A model generated the notes under the pieces. The model was not told where the DNA came from, searched no databases, and saw nothing but the letters and a program-made list of their open reading frames with translations. Positions 8,557-17,708 of a DNA stretch of 64,000 bases are shown here, piece by piece. The stretch's first letter is position 1; each line of letters starts with the position of its first letter. The translations under genes were made by a program, and so were the position numbers. Source of the stretch: Gemmatimonadota bacterium (GTDB taxonomy: Bacteria; Latescibacterota; UBA2968); assembly GCA_026705765.1 (NCBI GenBank), contig JAPPAB010000056.1, forward strand, positions 1 to 64,000, read 5' to 3'.

Positions 8557-9390
8557 ATGGACCATGTATTAATTGCTGATCAGGACACCCTGCAGGGCAA
8601 AATCGCGCAAATGAACAGCCATACGGGAACCGGGCAACTGTGTGTGGTCAGCGATTGGGACCGCACATTGACAAAAGCGCGAACAGAAGACGGGCAAGAT
8701 GCGACCTCCTATTCGGTAATTGCACACGGAGCCTATTTGGGAGAAACATATCGCGTTGAAATGGATCGTCTATATGCGCAGTATCGCCCCATTGAAATAT
8801 CGCAGACAATCTCGCACCGAGAAAAACAAAAAGCCATGCGCGATTGGTGGATGGCGGCACTTGCGATGATGCAAAATTACGGACTTACCGAGGAGATAAT
8901 AGAAGACATTGCTATCCGTGATTTCATGCGCTTGCGCGATGGTTCCATCGATCTTTTTAAAATATTGGCAGACAGAGAGATACCTCTATCAATTTTATCC
9001 GCAGGCATTGGCAATGTCATTGCAAAATTCTTAAGAGTCAGGTCATTGCTCACTGCAAATGTGACAATAACGGCAAACAAATTGATATTCGATACACATG
9101 GCGCAGTGGCAGGATTTTGCGAGCCGGTAATCCACAGCTTTAACAAAGCGCGCCGTGCAAGCACGCCACGGAGCTACGTCCTCCTTCTGGGAGACACCAT
9201 AGAAGATGCACAGATGGTGAACAACGCCGATGCGGACTGTGTTCTCCGCGTGGGATTTTTGAACGAAGCGGTAGAAGAAAATCGCGCTGCATATCTACGC
9301 ACTTACGATATTGTAATCTGCAACGATGCATCTATGGCACCTGTGATAGAATTATTAGAAGCGTTGTTAAAAGGCAGTAAGAGAGCTTGA
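8557..9390 (+). CDS. Pyrimidine 5'-nucleotidase-like HAD hydrolase (UMPH-1 type)
   Basis: This protein of 277 residues has HAD motif I as VVSDWDRTLT, motif II as SILSAGIGN and a late motif as LLGDTIEDAQM. The long cap with YRPIEISQTISHREKQKAM and MRDWWMAAL matches the UMPH-1 / cytosolic 5'-nucleotidase III family, which dephosphorylates pyrimidine nucleoside monophosphates. The ATG at 8557 is preferred over a TTG two codons earlier. It precedes uppP with a short gap, so the two may share a transcript. The substrate is inferred from the family. Confidence 0.8.
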   Translation: MDHVLIADQDTLQGKIAQMNSHTGTGQLCVVSDWDRTLTKARTEDGQDATSYSVIAHGAYLGETYRVEMDRLYAQYRPIEISQTISHREKQKAMRDWWMAALAMMQNYGLTEEIIEDIAIRDFMRLRDGSIDLFKILADREIPLSILSAGIGNVIAKFLRVRSLLTANVTITANKLIFDTHGAVAGFCEPVIHSFNKARRASTPRSYVLLLGDTIEDAQMVNNADADCVLRVGFLNEAVEENRAAYLRTYDIVICNDASMAPVIELLEALLKGSKRA

Positions 9391-9399
9391 GGATATATC

Positions 9400-10179
9400 T
9401 TGACACCATTTGAAGCCATGCTCCTGGGGCTATTACAAGGGCTAACCGAATTTTTGCCCGTAAGCAGTTCTGGTCATCTCGCTTTAGGACAAGCAGCTTG
9501 GGGCATCCAAACTGGTAATATAACCTTTGAAGTGATCGTACACTTTGGAACATTGCTGGCTATAGTAACCGCATTGCGAACGCGAATCAGCAACTTAGTC
9601 GTCGGCTGTTTGCGACGCGATAGCGCATCCTGGCACACAATCTACCTGTTGATAATCGGCTCCATTCCCGCTGGCGTCGTGGGAATCTTGTTCAAAGACA
9701 TCCTCAAAGAGACTTTTGCCAGCCCAATCGCCGTATGCGGCTTCTTAATCGCGACCGGCTGTATTTTGTGGAGCACGCGGTTTGCGCGGGGTGACCGCGT
9801 GAAAATTACATTTTTAGACGCCATTTTAATCGGCTTTGCACAGGCACTCGCCGTATTACCGGGAATCTCCAGATCGGGTTCAACCATTGGCATGGGTCTG
9901 TGGCGCGGGCTGGACGGCCGAGAAGCCGCAACATTTTCTTTTTTATTATCCATCCCCATCATTTTTGGCGCAACCGCATTAGAAGTTGGCAACCTGCTCG
10001 CCCACCCCCCGCAAATGAACGCGCTATGGCCCCTGCTGATTGGTGCTATTGTCGCTTATGCATCCGGGGTATTTGCCATTCGCTGGCTCCTGGGATTGCT
10101 CAGTGGCGGACATTTTGCACAATTTGCCTATTATTGCTGGCTCGTCGGCCTGATAGGCATAGCGTATTTTGGAAAGTGA
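9400..10179 (+). CDS. uppP: Undecaprenyl-diphosphatase
   Basis: This is a 259-residue integral membrane protein that recycles undecaprenyl diphosphate for cell-wall synthesis. The signatures LLQGLTEFLPVSSSGHLAL near the N-terminus and LPGISRSGSTIGMGLWRG in the middle carry the catalytic Glu, His and Arg residues. About seven or eight membrane segments are visible. The start appears to be a TTG at 9400, 10 bp after the previous stop, with a GAGG site inside that stop region. Confidence 0.95.
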   Translation: MTPFEAMLLGLLQGLTEFLPVSSSGHLALGQAAWGIQTGNITFEVIVHFGTLLAIVTALRTRISNLVVGCLRRDSASWHTIYLLIIGSIPAGVVGILFKDILKETFASPIAVCGFLIATGCILWSTRFARGDRVKITFLDAILIGFAQALAVLPGISRSGSTIGMGLWRGLDGREAATFSFLLSIPIIFGATALEVGNLLAHPPQMNALWPLLIGAIVAYASGVFAIRWLLGLLSGGHFAQFAYYCWLVGLIGIAYFGK

Positions 10180-10186
10180 ACAATCC

Positions 10187-10567
10187 ATGAGATGGCTGAT
10201 CGCGTGCTTTTTGCTCGGCTGTGGGGGCGTCCCCGTATCGCCTGAAAACGAGCTTCTTTCAGATTTTATGTCCATTGCCAACGTACACCGCGAGCCAATC
10301 CACAATGCAACTGGCGATATTGTAGGAGTCAACATCCGGGCAGAAGTCGTCAATACGGGACCGGTACCGATAATCAGCCCATTTATCATGACCTGGAAAT
10401 TGCGGATCTCTGACAGCGAAGAAATAGCCCGCGCAACCCATCGCTTTACCAGTTTTGAGGCGGGACAAGTGCAGAGAATTTCCTTGAACATGTCATTTGC
10501 TCCGCGTTCAAATCTATCAGACGTACAGAATGTGGTAACATTTGATTTTGAAGAACGTAGCCAGTAG
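10187..10567 (+). CDS. Small predicted lipoprotein, unknown function
   Basis: This 126-residue protein starts MRWLIACFLLGCGG, which is a short lipoprotein signal with LLGC as lipobox. The mature part is beta-rich (VVGVNIRAEVVNTGPVPI-like strands, then LRISDSEE and VQRISLNMSF) and resembles an immunoglobulin-like fold of about 100 residues. I recognise no family. It starts 7 bp after uppP. Together with the next gene it forms a pair of similar small beta-rich lipoproteins. Confidence 0.6.
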   Translation: MRWLIACFLLGCGGVPVSPENELLSDFMSIANVHREPIHNATGDIVGVNIRAEVVNTGPVPIISPFIMTWKLRISDSEEIARATHRFTSFEAGQVQRISLNMSFAPRSNLSDVQNVVTFDFEERSQ

Positions 10568-10590
10568 CCAACTGACTACTAATACCCCCC

Positions 10591-10619
10591 TTGCCCGATA
10601 CGGTTTTGACGTGTATATT
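10591..10619 (+). promoter_or_regulatory. Possible promoter of the second lipoprotein gene
   Basis: TTGCCC at 10591-10596 and TATATT at 10614-10619 are 17 bp apart. They lie 43 bp upstream of the ATG at 10662. Confidence 0.4.
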
Positions 10620-10661
10620 GTTGCGTCAAACGCGCCGTATCACACAACAGAGGGCACAGCG

Positions 10662-11102
10662 ATGAAATACATCATTGGATTTTTGTCCGTCTTTTTTTTC
10701 TTCGGGTGTTCTAAAGACGACTCTGCCGGATCGCGGGTTTTTGTTCCCGAAGATTTAGTCGTCTTGGGCAACCCCTCCATTATAGGCGAGTCTGCGGGTA
10801 CACCTGAAAATCCATCGAGCTTTATCCGCATTAGTGGTAATCTTGACAGTCAATCGGGCCTGGAACTCACGGGCCTTAAGGTGCGCGTGCGTGTGTTGGG
10901 TGAAAACGACACCCCGTTGGGGACGAGCGAAGATGTATGTACACCCTCTGAAATAGCCCCTGGCGGATCGTGTACTTTTTTATCAGCCGTTGTATTGGCC
11001 AACGTGGATTTCAGGGAGAGTCAATCAATTGAGATTACGCCAGCTTGCGATCAGGGCACTGGCACACCGCGATTGATTCCCGTGCTTTGGCCTGATCCAT
11101 AG
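10662..11102 (+). CDS. Small predicted lipoprotein, unknown function
   Basis: This 146-residue protein starts MKYIIGFLSVFFFFGCSKDD, a clear lipoprotein signal with FFGC as lipobox and an Asp-rich start of the mature chain. The rest is beta-rich, with SFIRISGNLDSQSGLELTG and KVRVRVLGENDTPL. It has two further Cys residues (VCTPSEIAPGGSCTF) that could form a disulfide. The pattern resembles small extracellular beta-sandwich domains. The ATG at 10662 fits the signal peptide; earlier in-frame codons do not. No function can be assigned. Confidence 0.6.
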   Translation: MKYIIGFLSVFFFFGCSKDDSAGSRVFVPEDLVVLGNPSIIGESAGTPENPSSFIRISGNLDSQSGLELTGLKVRVRVLGENDTPLGTSEDVCTPSEIAPGGSCTFLSAVVLANVDFRESQSIEITPACDQGTGTPRLIPVLWPDP

Positions 11103-11116
11103 AAAGGAGTATTATT

Positions 11117-12112
11117 GTGGCAGAGGTGATTTTATCGGGTTTTGCCGACGAAGGGCCGGAGAGCAAGCGCGCCGAAGAGCAATTTACCATGATGCGCGCG
11201 CTTGGCTTGTCTTATTACACCATTCGGTTTATCGACATGGGCAACGGGGTAAAGAACGCCATGGAACTGACCGCGCAGGAGATTAAACAGCTCCAAAAAA
11301 TGCACGGTGAATTTGGTATTTCTGTGTCGAGCATTGGATCGCCACTTGGAAAAGTAAAATTGCTGGACGTGGATGACGGGACCGACAATCGCTATGTGCC
11401 GTTTAAGGAATATCTGGAGACAGATGTCAAACGCGCCATCGAACTCGCCCATGCATTTGACACAAAACTCATCCGCGGCTTTAGCTATTACCATCCGCAT
11501 GGGACCGATCCCTGGCCGCATCTAAATCAAGCGGCAGACCAACTCTCAGAAATTGTGGCTCTGTGTGCAAGCGAAGGCCTGATCTACGGCTCTGAAGTCG
11601 AATCGCATTTAATCGGTGGAGATGGCGAAACACTAATCGCATTGCACGAAAAGATCGACAGTCCCCACACCTGCATCATCATGGATGTGGGCAATATGGA
11701 AAGCATGGGACACAGCCCGGACAGCGTTTTTGCCGAATATGAAAAAACAAAGCCCGGATTGGGATGGATTCACATTAAAGGATTTAACGCACCGGCCAAC
11801 CAGCCGATGCTGGACCGCGCAACAGAGAGAGGGTTGACGCGGTTTATCCCCGTCGATCAAGGCGATGCCGGACATGAAATGGTCTTGCGGGATTTTAAAA
11901 CAATCGTGCCGCGCCTGCAAAGTCAGTTTCAGGAACTGGGGGTGCCGGGTGTATTTATCGACCTGGAACCCCACGTAAAGGGCGGTGGACAATTTGGTGG
12001 CTTTAGTGGTATTGATGGTTTTGGCGTGGCATTCCGCGCCCTGTGCAATTTACTGGACTATCTGGGATATGAATATCACCTGACGGGTTACGAAGATTTG
12101 ACCATGCCGTAA
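11117..12112 (+). CDS. Sugar phosphate isomerase/epimerase (TIM barrel)
   Basis: This 331-residue protein of the xylose-isomerase-like / AP endonuclease 2 barrel family starts at a GTG behind AGAAAGGAG. Barrel-type residues are visible: KLIRGFSYYHPHG, YGSEVESHLIGG, CIIMDVGNMES, GWIHIKGFN and a late FIDLEPH. These carry the Glu, Asp and His metal ligands. It lies 13 bp before a Gfo/Idh/MocA gene, a common pairing in sugar or inositol-like catabolism. The actual sugar is unknown. Confidence 0.85.
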   Translation: MAEVILSGFADEGPESKRAEEQFTMMRALGLSYYTIRFIDMGNGVKNAMELTAQEIKQLQKMHGEFGISVSSIGSPLGKVKLLDVDDGTDNRYVPFKEYLETDVKRAIELAHAFDTKLIRGFSYYHPHGTDPWPHLNQAADQLSEIVALCASEGLIYGSEVESHLIGGDGETLIALHEKIDSPHTCIIMDVGNMESMGHSPDSVFAEYEKTKPGLGWIHIKGFNAPANQPMLDRATERGLTRFIPVDQGDAGHEMVLRDFKTIVPRLQSQFQELGVPGVFIDLEPHVKGGGQFGGFSGIDGFGVAFRALCNLLDYLGYEYHLTGYEDLTMP

Positions 12113-12125
12113 AATGGAGGTTGTA

Positions 12126-13172
12126 ATGGCAGATATTCGCATTGGTATTATTGGTGCGGGCGGTATTTTCCGCACCCGCCACTTTCCGGGATTGGCTCAA
12201 ATAGACGATGCCGAGGTCGTGGCAATATGCAACCGCAGTGAAGAGAGTGGCGGCAAAATAGCGGCTGAATTTGGATTGAGCCCCGACTTGATGACCGATC
12301 CTTACGCGCTCATTGCGCGAGATGACATCGATGCCGTGATGATTGGCACCTGGCCGTACAAACACTGCGAGTTTGTACTCGAATCGCTCAATGCGGGCAA
12401 ACATGCGTTTGTGCAGGCGCGCATGGCAATGAATTTGCGCGAGGCAAAAATCATGTATGCCACAGCAATGGAATCAGACCTCGCGCACCAGATATGCCAG
12501 CCGCCGCACGCATTAAAGGGCGACTGGTTTATGCAGCGGTTGATCGCCGAAGGATATGTTGGTGATATTCGCAATATCGTCATCCGCTCAATGACGCCCG
12601 GAGGTATTGATCCCAGTACGCCGCTACACTGGCGGCAAATCGGTCGCTTCTCCGGCTTAAACACCATGAGCGTGGGCATGCTGGTAGAATTTGTACACCG
12701 CTGGTGTGGCTATACCAAATCCGTATCCGCACACGCAGAAACCTATGTCACCGAACGCTCTACAGAAGACAGCACGGGACCAGTAGATCGTCCAGACACC
12801 GTGAATATTTTGGCACAAATGGAAAGCGGCGCAACTGCGGTCTATCTCTTCTCCGGCACCGCGCATCACGCGCCGGGTGAATCCATTGAAATTTATGGCA
12901 CGGACGGCACACTCATTTACGAAACCTCACCCGTTTTAGACGAACAGCGGATATTGGGCGCCAAAGCGAGCGATGGCGCATTGCAGGAATTGGATGTCCC
13001 CGCATCCGACATGCGCGAATGGACGGTTGAGGCAGATTTCATCGACATGATCAAAACCGGCAAACCCGCCGAATCGACCTTCTATCAAGGCGTGAAATAC
13101 ATGGAATTCACCGAAGCCGTATTCCGCTCCGTCGAACGCGGCGCAACAGTTCATTTGCCCATTGTTGATTGA
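12126..13172 (+). CDS. Gfo/Idh/MocA family oxidoreductase
   Basis: This 348-residue protein has Rossmann motif IGIIGAGGIFRTRHFPG and the motif HAFVQARMAMNLREAK, where QARM replaces the usual EKP lysine motif. The ATG at 12126 follows GGAGG, which itself overlaps an upstream ATG that is less likely to be used. The lost EKP lysine makes ordinary dehydrogenase chemistry doubtful. It is closely related to the gene at 19989, including at DNA level near the start. It probably acts with the isomerase just upstream. Confidence 0.85.
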   Translation: MADIRIGIIGAGGIFRTRHFPGLAQIDDAEVVAICNRSEESGGKIAAEFGLSPDLMTDPYALIARDDIDAVMIGTWPYKHCEFVLESLNAGKHAFVQARMAMNLREAKIMYATAMESDLAHQICQPPHALKGDWFMQRLIAEGYVGDIRNIVIRSMTPGGIDPSTPLHWRQIGRFSGLNTMSVGMLVEFVHRWCGYTKSVSAHAETYVTERSTEDSTGPVDRPDTVNILAQMESGATAVYLFSGTAHHAPGESIEIYGTDGTLIYETSPVLDEQRILGAKASDGALQELDVPASDMREWTVEADFIDMIKTGKPAESTFYQGVKYMEFTEAVFRSVERGATVHLPIVD

Positions 13173-13180
13173 GAGGCCAC

Positions 13181-13972
13181 ATGACCACAGACTGGAGCAA
13201 GCTGGAACAAGCGGTGAAAACGCACGAATCGCCCGGCACGATCGGCATCAGTGTGATTTCGCCTCAGGGAGAGCGTTGGGCCTCGCGGGGTGATCATCAG
13301 TTTCCAGCGGCCAGCACAGTTAAAATCCCGATCATGATCGAGATCTACAGAGCTATTGATCGCGGCACACTCGCGCTCGACGACACATATATCGTCCGCT
13401 CTGTGGATAAATCCCCCGGCAGTGGTGTGCTGCGATACATGCATACCGGGCTGCAACTGTCGTTTGGAGATCTCCTCTACTTGATGATGTCCATCAGCGA
13501 CAACACCGCCACCAACATATTGATTGAAGTAGCCGGAATGGATCGCATCAACGCGACAATGCGAGAACTCGGTATGACCGCCTCCATTCTCGGACGTCCC
13601 ATGCGCGGGCGCCTCGCGATTGAAGGGGAACAGGAAAATTGGGCCACACCCAATGACTACACTGCCGTCGTCAAAACAATTCTCGACGACCAGGCTGCAT
13701 CCCCTGCATCCTGTCAGGCCATGCTCACCACCTTGACCCAGCAACAGAATGGTCGCCGCATCGGCCGATATGTGCCGACCTCCAAAACCTATCGCTGGGG
13801 TTCCAAAACCGGCTCGAATCGGGGGGTAATCAATGACGTCGGCTTCGTCGAATCCCCTGCCGGGACGATGGTGATTGCGCTCTACAGCCTGAAACTCGGC
13901 GATCGCGTCACCGGCGAATGCGCACTCTCAGAGATTGCCAAGACTGCGATGCAAGTGACGGGCGTGATATAG
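13181..13972 (+). CDS. Class A beta-lactamase-like serine hydrolase, probably cytoplasmic
   Basis: This 263-residue protein has Ser45-x-x-Lys48 in AASTVKIP, Ser106-Asp-Asn108 in SISDNTATN and a late SKTGSN triad. These are the three hallmark motifs of the beta-lactamase2 family. The usual Glu of the omega loop is not obvious, and there is no signal peptide. A role other than antibiotic resistance, such as peptide or ester hydrolysis, is therefore possible. It begins 8 bp after the oxidoreductase with a GAGAGG site and ends that co-directional group. Confidence 0.8.
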   Translation: MTTDWSKLEQAVKTHESPGTIGISVISPQGERWASRGDHQFPAASTVKIPIMIEIYRAIDRGTLALDDTYIVRSVDKSPGSGVLRYMHTGLQLSFGDLLYLMMSISDNTATNILIEVAGMDRINATMRELGMTASILGRPMRGRLAIEGEQENWATPNDYTAVVKTILDDQAASPASCQAMLTTLTQQQNGRRIGRYVPTSKTYRWGSKTGSNRGVINDVGFVESPAGTMVIALYSLKLGDRVTGECALSEIAKTAMQVTGVI

Positions 13973-14007
13973 GTAAGAAGTAAAAGTCCTTTTAATGGAG
14001 ATAAAAA

Positions 14008-14244
14008 ATGCATGAACGTATTGCCATTGATCCCAGAGTTTGTCATGGACAAGCCTGTATTAAAGGTACACGTATCCCTGTGCATCTAATCCTGGGGATG
14101 TTGGCCAATGGGGACACTGTCGAGGATCTCCTCGCAGAATATCCTTCGCTAACTCAAGAAGATATTTATGCATGTTTTGACTATGGAGCCGCACTCGCTG
14201 AGGAACAAGTAACCCCTCTGGAAGCCTTGCCGGCAGAGTCATGA
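14008..14244 (+). CDS. DUF433 antitoxin-like protein
   Basis: This 78-residue protein has the DUF433 pattern: IAIDPRVCHGQACIKGTRIP followed by a helix-turn-helix-like stretch (NGDTVEDLLAEYPSLTQEDI) and a final ACFDYGAALAEE. DUF433 proteins are the predicted antitoxins of DUF5615 partners. The next gene overlaps it by 4 bp (ATGA), which indicates translational coupling. A GGAGA site precedes the ATG. Confidence 0.9.
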   Translation: MHERIAIDPRVCHGQACIKGTRIPVHLILGMLANGDTVEDLLAEYPSLTQEDIYACFDYGAALAEEQVTPLEALPAES

Positions 14245-14597
14245 AGATCGTTGTTGATGAACATATTCCTTTGATGACGGTACAGACACTTCGAGAGATG
14301 GGCCATGAAGTGCGCGATATTCGCGGTACTCCTGATGAGGGCATGCACGACGACGAACTATGGATGATGGTACAGAGGCAGAGATGTTTGTTGATCACAA
14401 CGGATAAGGGCTTCACACAGTACTGTACAGTGAAACACTATGGTGTATTAATCATCCGGCTTCGCCAGCCAAATCGACATAAAATTCACCACCGAATTAT
14501 GCAGGGTATGGCTCAGTTTGCCGAAACAGATTGGCCTGGGTTATTAGTGGTTATGCGAGATAGAGTTCAGAGCAGTTGGCAGACACAAGATAGATAG
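14241..14597 (+). CDS. DUF5615 PIN-like toxin
   Basis: This 118-residue protein starts KIVVDEHIP and continues with HEVRDIRGTPDEGMHDDELW and LLITTDKGF. The conserved acidic residues (Asp6, Glu7, then DD, then TTDK) are those of PIN-like ribonucleases of the DUF5615 family. It is coupled to the DUF433 gene upstream. The same pair type recurs at 32401-33009, with low similarity between the two, so they are not a recent duplication. Confidence 0.88.
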   Translation: MKIVVDEHIPLMTVQTLREMGHEVRDIRGTPDEGMHDDELWMMVQRQRCLLITTDKGFTQYCTVKHYGVLIIRLRQPNRHKIHHRIMQGMAQFAETDWPGLLVVMRDRVQSSWQTQDR

Positions 14598-14683
14598 TAA
14601 GCCTAACCGGGCATGCAACGGACGTAGTACACCATTGACATCAAAGGCGTTGGCCACTTCGAAATAAACAAAGGGCATACAAT

Positions 14684-14914
14684 ATGAAAATCTCTTTAGA
14701 CTTGCCAGATACGGCTGCGCTTGTTCATCTCGACCAGGCGTATTTCAGAGAAGTCCTGGTTGCAACACTCTACCATGTAGGAAAACTCTCCGAGAAAGAA
14801 GCGTGCCTCGCGCTCGGGATCTCTCGCCGTGCATTCGAGGAATTGCTGCCGCGGTTCGGGTTTTCCATCTTAGTGGATACACCAGAGACTATTGATGTAG
14901 AACTGCACGCCTGA
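14684..14914 (+). CDS. UPF0175 family small protein (antitoxin-like)
   Basis: This 76-residue protein has the UPF0175 pattern: a variable N-terminus, then LVATLYHVGKLSEKEACLALGISRRAFEE (a helix-turn-helix-like core) and a short FGFSILVDTPE tail. Family members usually neighbour PIN or other toxin genes. Here the next gene starts 2 bp downstream and is not a PIN protein. A toxin partner is therefore not obvious. Confidence 0.8.
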   Translation: MKISLDLPDTAALVHLDQAYFREVLVATLYHVGKLSEKEACLALGISRRAFEELLPRFGFSILVDTPETIDVELHA

Positions 14915-14915
14915 A

Positions 14916-15146
14916 ATGACAAAGAACCCATCAAAATCTCAATTCGCGCTGTGTATTGAAAACAGAGATTGCGACGATCTGGAAAAGCGAAAGATCTACC
15001 AGATTCTGCCCGACGAAGAAGCGGCGCAAGAGGGGTATTTGAGAGTCATTGATGAATCAAGAGAAGACTACTTGTATCCCGAATCTTATTTCATCCTCGT
15101 CGAACTGCCTCGCAAAGCCAAAGACGCACTGGTAGTGGCAAACTGA
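14916..15146 (+). CDS. Small conserved hypothetical protein
   Basis: This 76-residue acidic protein has a compact beta-type pattern: FALCIENRDCDDLEKRKIYQ, LPDEEAAQEGYLRVIDESRE and DYLYPESYFILVELP. It resembles a common small hypothetical family that reads as a single SH3-like or KOW-like strand set, but I cannot name it. It follows the UPF0175 gene by 1 bp and precedes the HEPN-motif gene by 10 bp. The three are probably one transcript. Confidence 0.6.
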   Translation: MTKNPSKSQFALCIENRDCDDLEKRKIYQILPDEEAAQEGYLRVIDESREDYLYPESYFILVELPRKAKDALVVAN

Positions 15147-15156
15147 GACTGAGTTT

Positions 15157-16197
15157 ATGGCAGCGCAACGACAAAAAACACCTGCTCAACTGCTTTTTGA
15201 GCGTATAATCCGAACTTGGGTCTTTCCTGAGATTCAAAAGCGAGTAGATACATCTCGTCAAGCAGGTCCTATTCATCTCCGCTCAGGATTATTGCTGTGG
15301 AAGTCATTAAAAGATCCCACTATTTATTTGAACGACGAGACTGGTGGTATGATAGAGACTATAAACATCAAAACAGCGAGGCCTATAAAAAAGGATGAAG
15401 AAATTAGACATCCTGATATAAGAGGAATTGAACGCATTAAACTGAACAAGAAATACTGGGGAAAGCCATATATCTTCATCTGCCAAGGAGAGAATGAACG
15501 TTATTATATTGCATTTGGAAAGCTGGGTTTTTTAGAAGATGGCAATCAGTTCAAACTGTTAAAAAAAGCGTTGGGATATGAAGGATTGCAATTAACCTCT
15601 GAGGAAGGATTTCTCAAAGTATATATAGATTTGCTTAAGAACAGTTATACTGGTACTCCAGCTCAAAAGCGAGCATTTACACTACAGCTTAAGAGATTAC
15701 AGATTGACGAAATAAAACGTACTGTGGTCGATAAGGTTAAGCGTCACCTAAGATTACCAACACTGATAATACATGATAATGATGAAATACGACCATTGTT
15801 ACTTGAGGCACGTAACACATATATGGACGGTCATTTTTTTTCTTGTATAGCCTCTACCGCAACGGTAGCGGACAGAATCTGTAATAACCTCATAGAAAGA
15901 TATGAAATCGATAAATCAATTAGAGAAAAAATAATACAAGAAGAAACTCTAGGTCAGAAAATCCCACGACTTCAATCATTTGGCCTGATAACTTCAGAAC
16001 AAGCCGCGGTCTTAGAATCTATAAATAGAATACGAAATAAACACATACATCCTAAAAGCCCGATTACTGAGTTATCAATGAAGAGAGATGCATTAAAAGC
16101 AATTAGCCTTCTTCATGAATTTCTTGAAAATACAGTTAGCGTATTTCGAGACTATACCATCGAAGATGGACGACTCGTGCCTAAACCAATTAGTTGA
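15157..16197 (+). CDS. HEPN-motif protein with an uncharacterised N-terminal region
   Basis: The C-terminal third of this 346-residue protein is helical and contains IRNKHIHPK. Its Arg293-Asn-x3-His298 fits the R(N/D/H)xxxH signature of HEPN ribonuclease or toxin domains. Preceding helices (FSCIASTATVADRICNNLIE) fit the first half of a HEPN fold. The N-terminal 180 residues are basic, partly beta-rich and unrecognised. The gene is markedly more AT-rich than its neighbours, which suggests transfer. Context with the UPF0175 gene supports a toxin or defence role. This is inferred, not shown. Confidence 0.55.
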   Translation: MAAQRQKTPAQLLFERIIRTWVFPEIQKRVDTSRQAGPIHLRSGLLLWKSLKDPTIYLNDETGGMIETINIKTARPIKKDEEIRHPDIRGIERIKLNKKYWGKPYIFICQGENERYYIAFGKLGFLEDGNQFKLLKKALGYEGLQLTSEEGFLKVYIDLLKNSYTGTPAQKRAFTLQLKRLQIDEIKRTVVDKVKRHLRLPTLIIHDNDEIRPLLLEARNTYMDGHFFSCIASTATVADRICNNLIERYEIDKSIREKIIQEETLGQKIPRLQSFGLITSEQAAVLESINRIRNKHIHPKSPITELSMKRDALKAISLLHEFLENTVSVFRDYTIEDGRLVPKPIS

Positions 16198-16349
16198 GAT
16201 CCAAGTCACTTAACATCCCGTTGATGTAGCGTCGCCACAGGGCGGTTTGGCCTTCGTTTCCCTGCCTATTTCAGAAGGTCAACAGAAGAACCGTTAAAGT
16301 ATTTCCGGTACGGTAGCTTTGCGAGAAATTCGACGGGGGAAGGTAACCA

Positions 16350-17708
16350 ATGACAAATCACGAGTCACTTGAGGCAAAAGTCGATCAAGTATTCGCGGAA
16401 TGGGACAAGCCAGATTCCCCTGGTGCCGCCCTATCGGTTATCAGAGACGGTGAAATTATCTACAAACGCGGATACGGGATGGCGAATCTCGAATACGACA
16501 TCCCGATTGCGCCGACAACCATCTTCGACATTGCTTCGGTCTCCAAGCAATTTGCGGGCTTTGCCATCGCCACGTTGTTGGATGAAGGGAAACTCTCGCT
16601 GAATGACGATATCCGAATGCACTTGCCCGATATCCCGGATTTTGGAACAAAAATAACGATTCGACATCTGGTACATCACACAAGTGGATTGCGGGATTGG
16701 GTACAGGCACTTGTCATCGCGGGCGGACAGATGGATGACATAATTTCGTTTAAGCACATTTTGAAAATGGTAAGGCGTCAGAAAGAACTCAATTTTGAGC
16801 CTGGAACAGCGTTTTTATACTCAAATACGGGGTATAATCTGCTGGCAGAAATCGTTGAAACAATAACGGGAGATTCATTTCGCGAATGGACGGACGCCAA
16901 CATCTTTAAGCCCCTCGCCATGACCAGCACCCACTTTCACGATGACCACGAGATGATTGTGAAAAACCGGGCGTATTCCTATTCGTCCGCGAAAGATAAC
17001 GGGTTCAAAAATGCTGTGAACAATTTAACCGCCCTCGGTTCGAGTTCCCTCTATTCAACAGTAGAAGATCTGGCAAAGTGGATTCTGAACTTTGACGATG
17101 CACGGATAGGCGGACAGGCAGTAGTTGAGCAGATGCATCAGCGAGGAGTCCTCAATAATGGGAAACAGATCCGTTACGCCTTCGGATTGGACATCGGCGA
17201 GTACAGAGCGCAGAAAACGGTCGGACACGGCGGATCGTGGCGGGGATTTCGCAGCCATCTCATACGTTTTCCGGCTCAGAAATTCGGCATTGTCATATTG
17301 TGCAATCTGGACACCTTTAATCCGCTCAATCTGGCGAAAAAGATCGCTGACATCTATCTCGCTGATGTCCTTGCCCCTGAAGCACCCGAGCCGGATAAGC
17401 AACCCTCTGAACGCATTGAGTCTGACCCCCTATCACCAGAACAGTTGGCAGAATTCGAAGGCGATTACTACACCGAAGAACTCGATACTACCTATACCAT
17501 TGGTGTGCGAGGAGACCGGCTCGTGGCGCAACACAGGCGGCATGACGACATATCACTAACCTGTGCCGACGATCATTTCGTCGGAGATGCGTGGTTTTTT
17601 CCAAAAATTTATTTTAGGCGAGACAATACGGGACAAATTACAGGGTTCAGGCTGACGGGAAACCGGGTCAAAAATTTGCGTTTTAAAAAAAGACAAGAGG
17701 AACCATGA
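16350..17708 (+). CDS. Beta-lactamase class C-type serine hydrolase
   Basis: This 452-residue protein has Ser63-x-x-Lys66 in IASVSKQF, a YSNTGYN motif near residue 155 and HGGSWRGF near residue 290. These are the three catalytic motifs of the AmpC / penicillin-binding family. An about 110-residue C-terminal beta domain (from FEGDYYTEELD onward) follows, of a type often joined to such hydrolases. No signal peptide is seen. The substrate could be an ester or a peptide. The next gene overlaps the stop by 4 bp, so the two are co-translated. The gap 16198-16349 before it holds no recognisable feature. Confidence 0.85.
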   Translation: MTNHESLEAKVDQVFAEWDKPDSPGAALSVIRDGEIIYKRGYGMANLEYDIPIAPTTIFDIASVSKQFAGFAIATLLDEGKLSLNDDIRMHLPDIPDFGTKITIRHLVHHTSGLRDWVQALVIAGGQMDDIISFKHILKMVRRQKELNFEPGTAFLYSNTGYNLLAEIVETITGDSFREWTDANIFKPLAMTSTHFHDDHEMIVKNRAYSYSSAKDNGFKNAVNNLTALGSSSLYSTVEDLAKWILNFDDARIGGQAVVEQMHQRGVLNNGKQIRYAFGLDIGEYRAQKTVGHGGSWRGFRSHLIRFPAQKFGIVILCNLDTFNPLNLAKKIADIYLADVLAPEAPEPDKQPSERIESDPLSPEQLAEFEGDYYTEELDTTYTIGVRGDRLVAQHRRHDDISLTCADDHFVGDAWFFPKIYFRRDNTGQITGFRLTGNRVKNLRFKKRQEEP

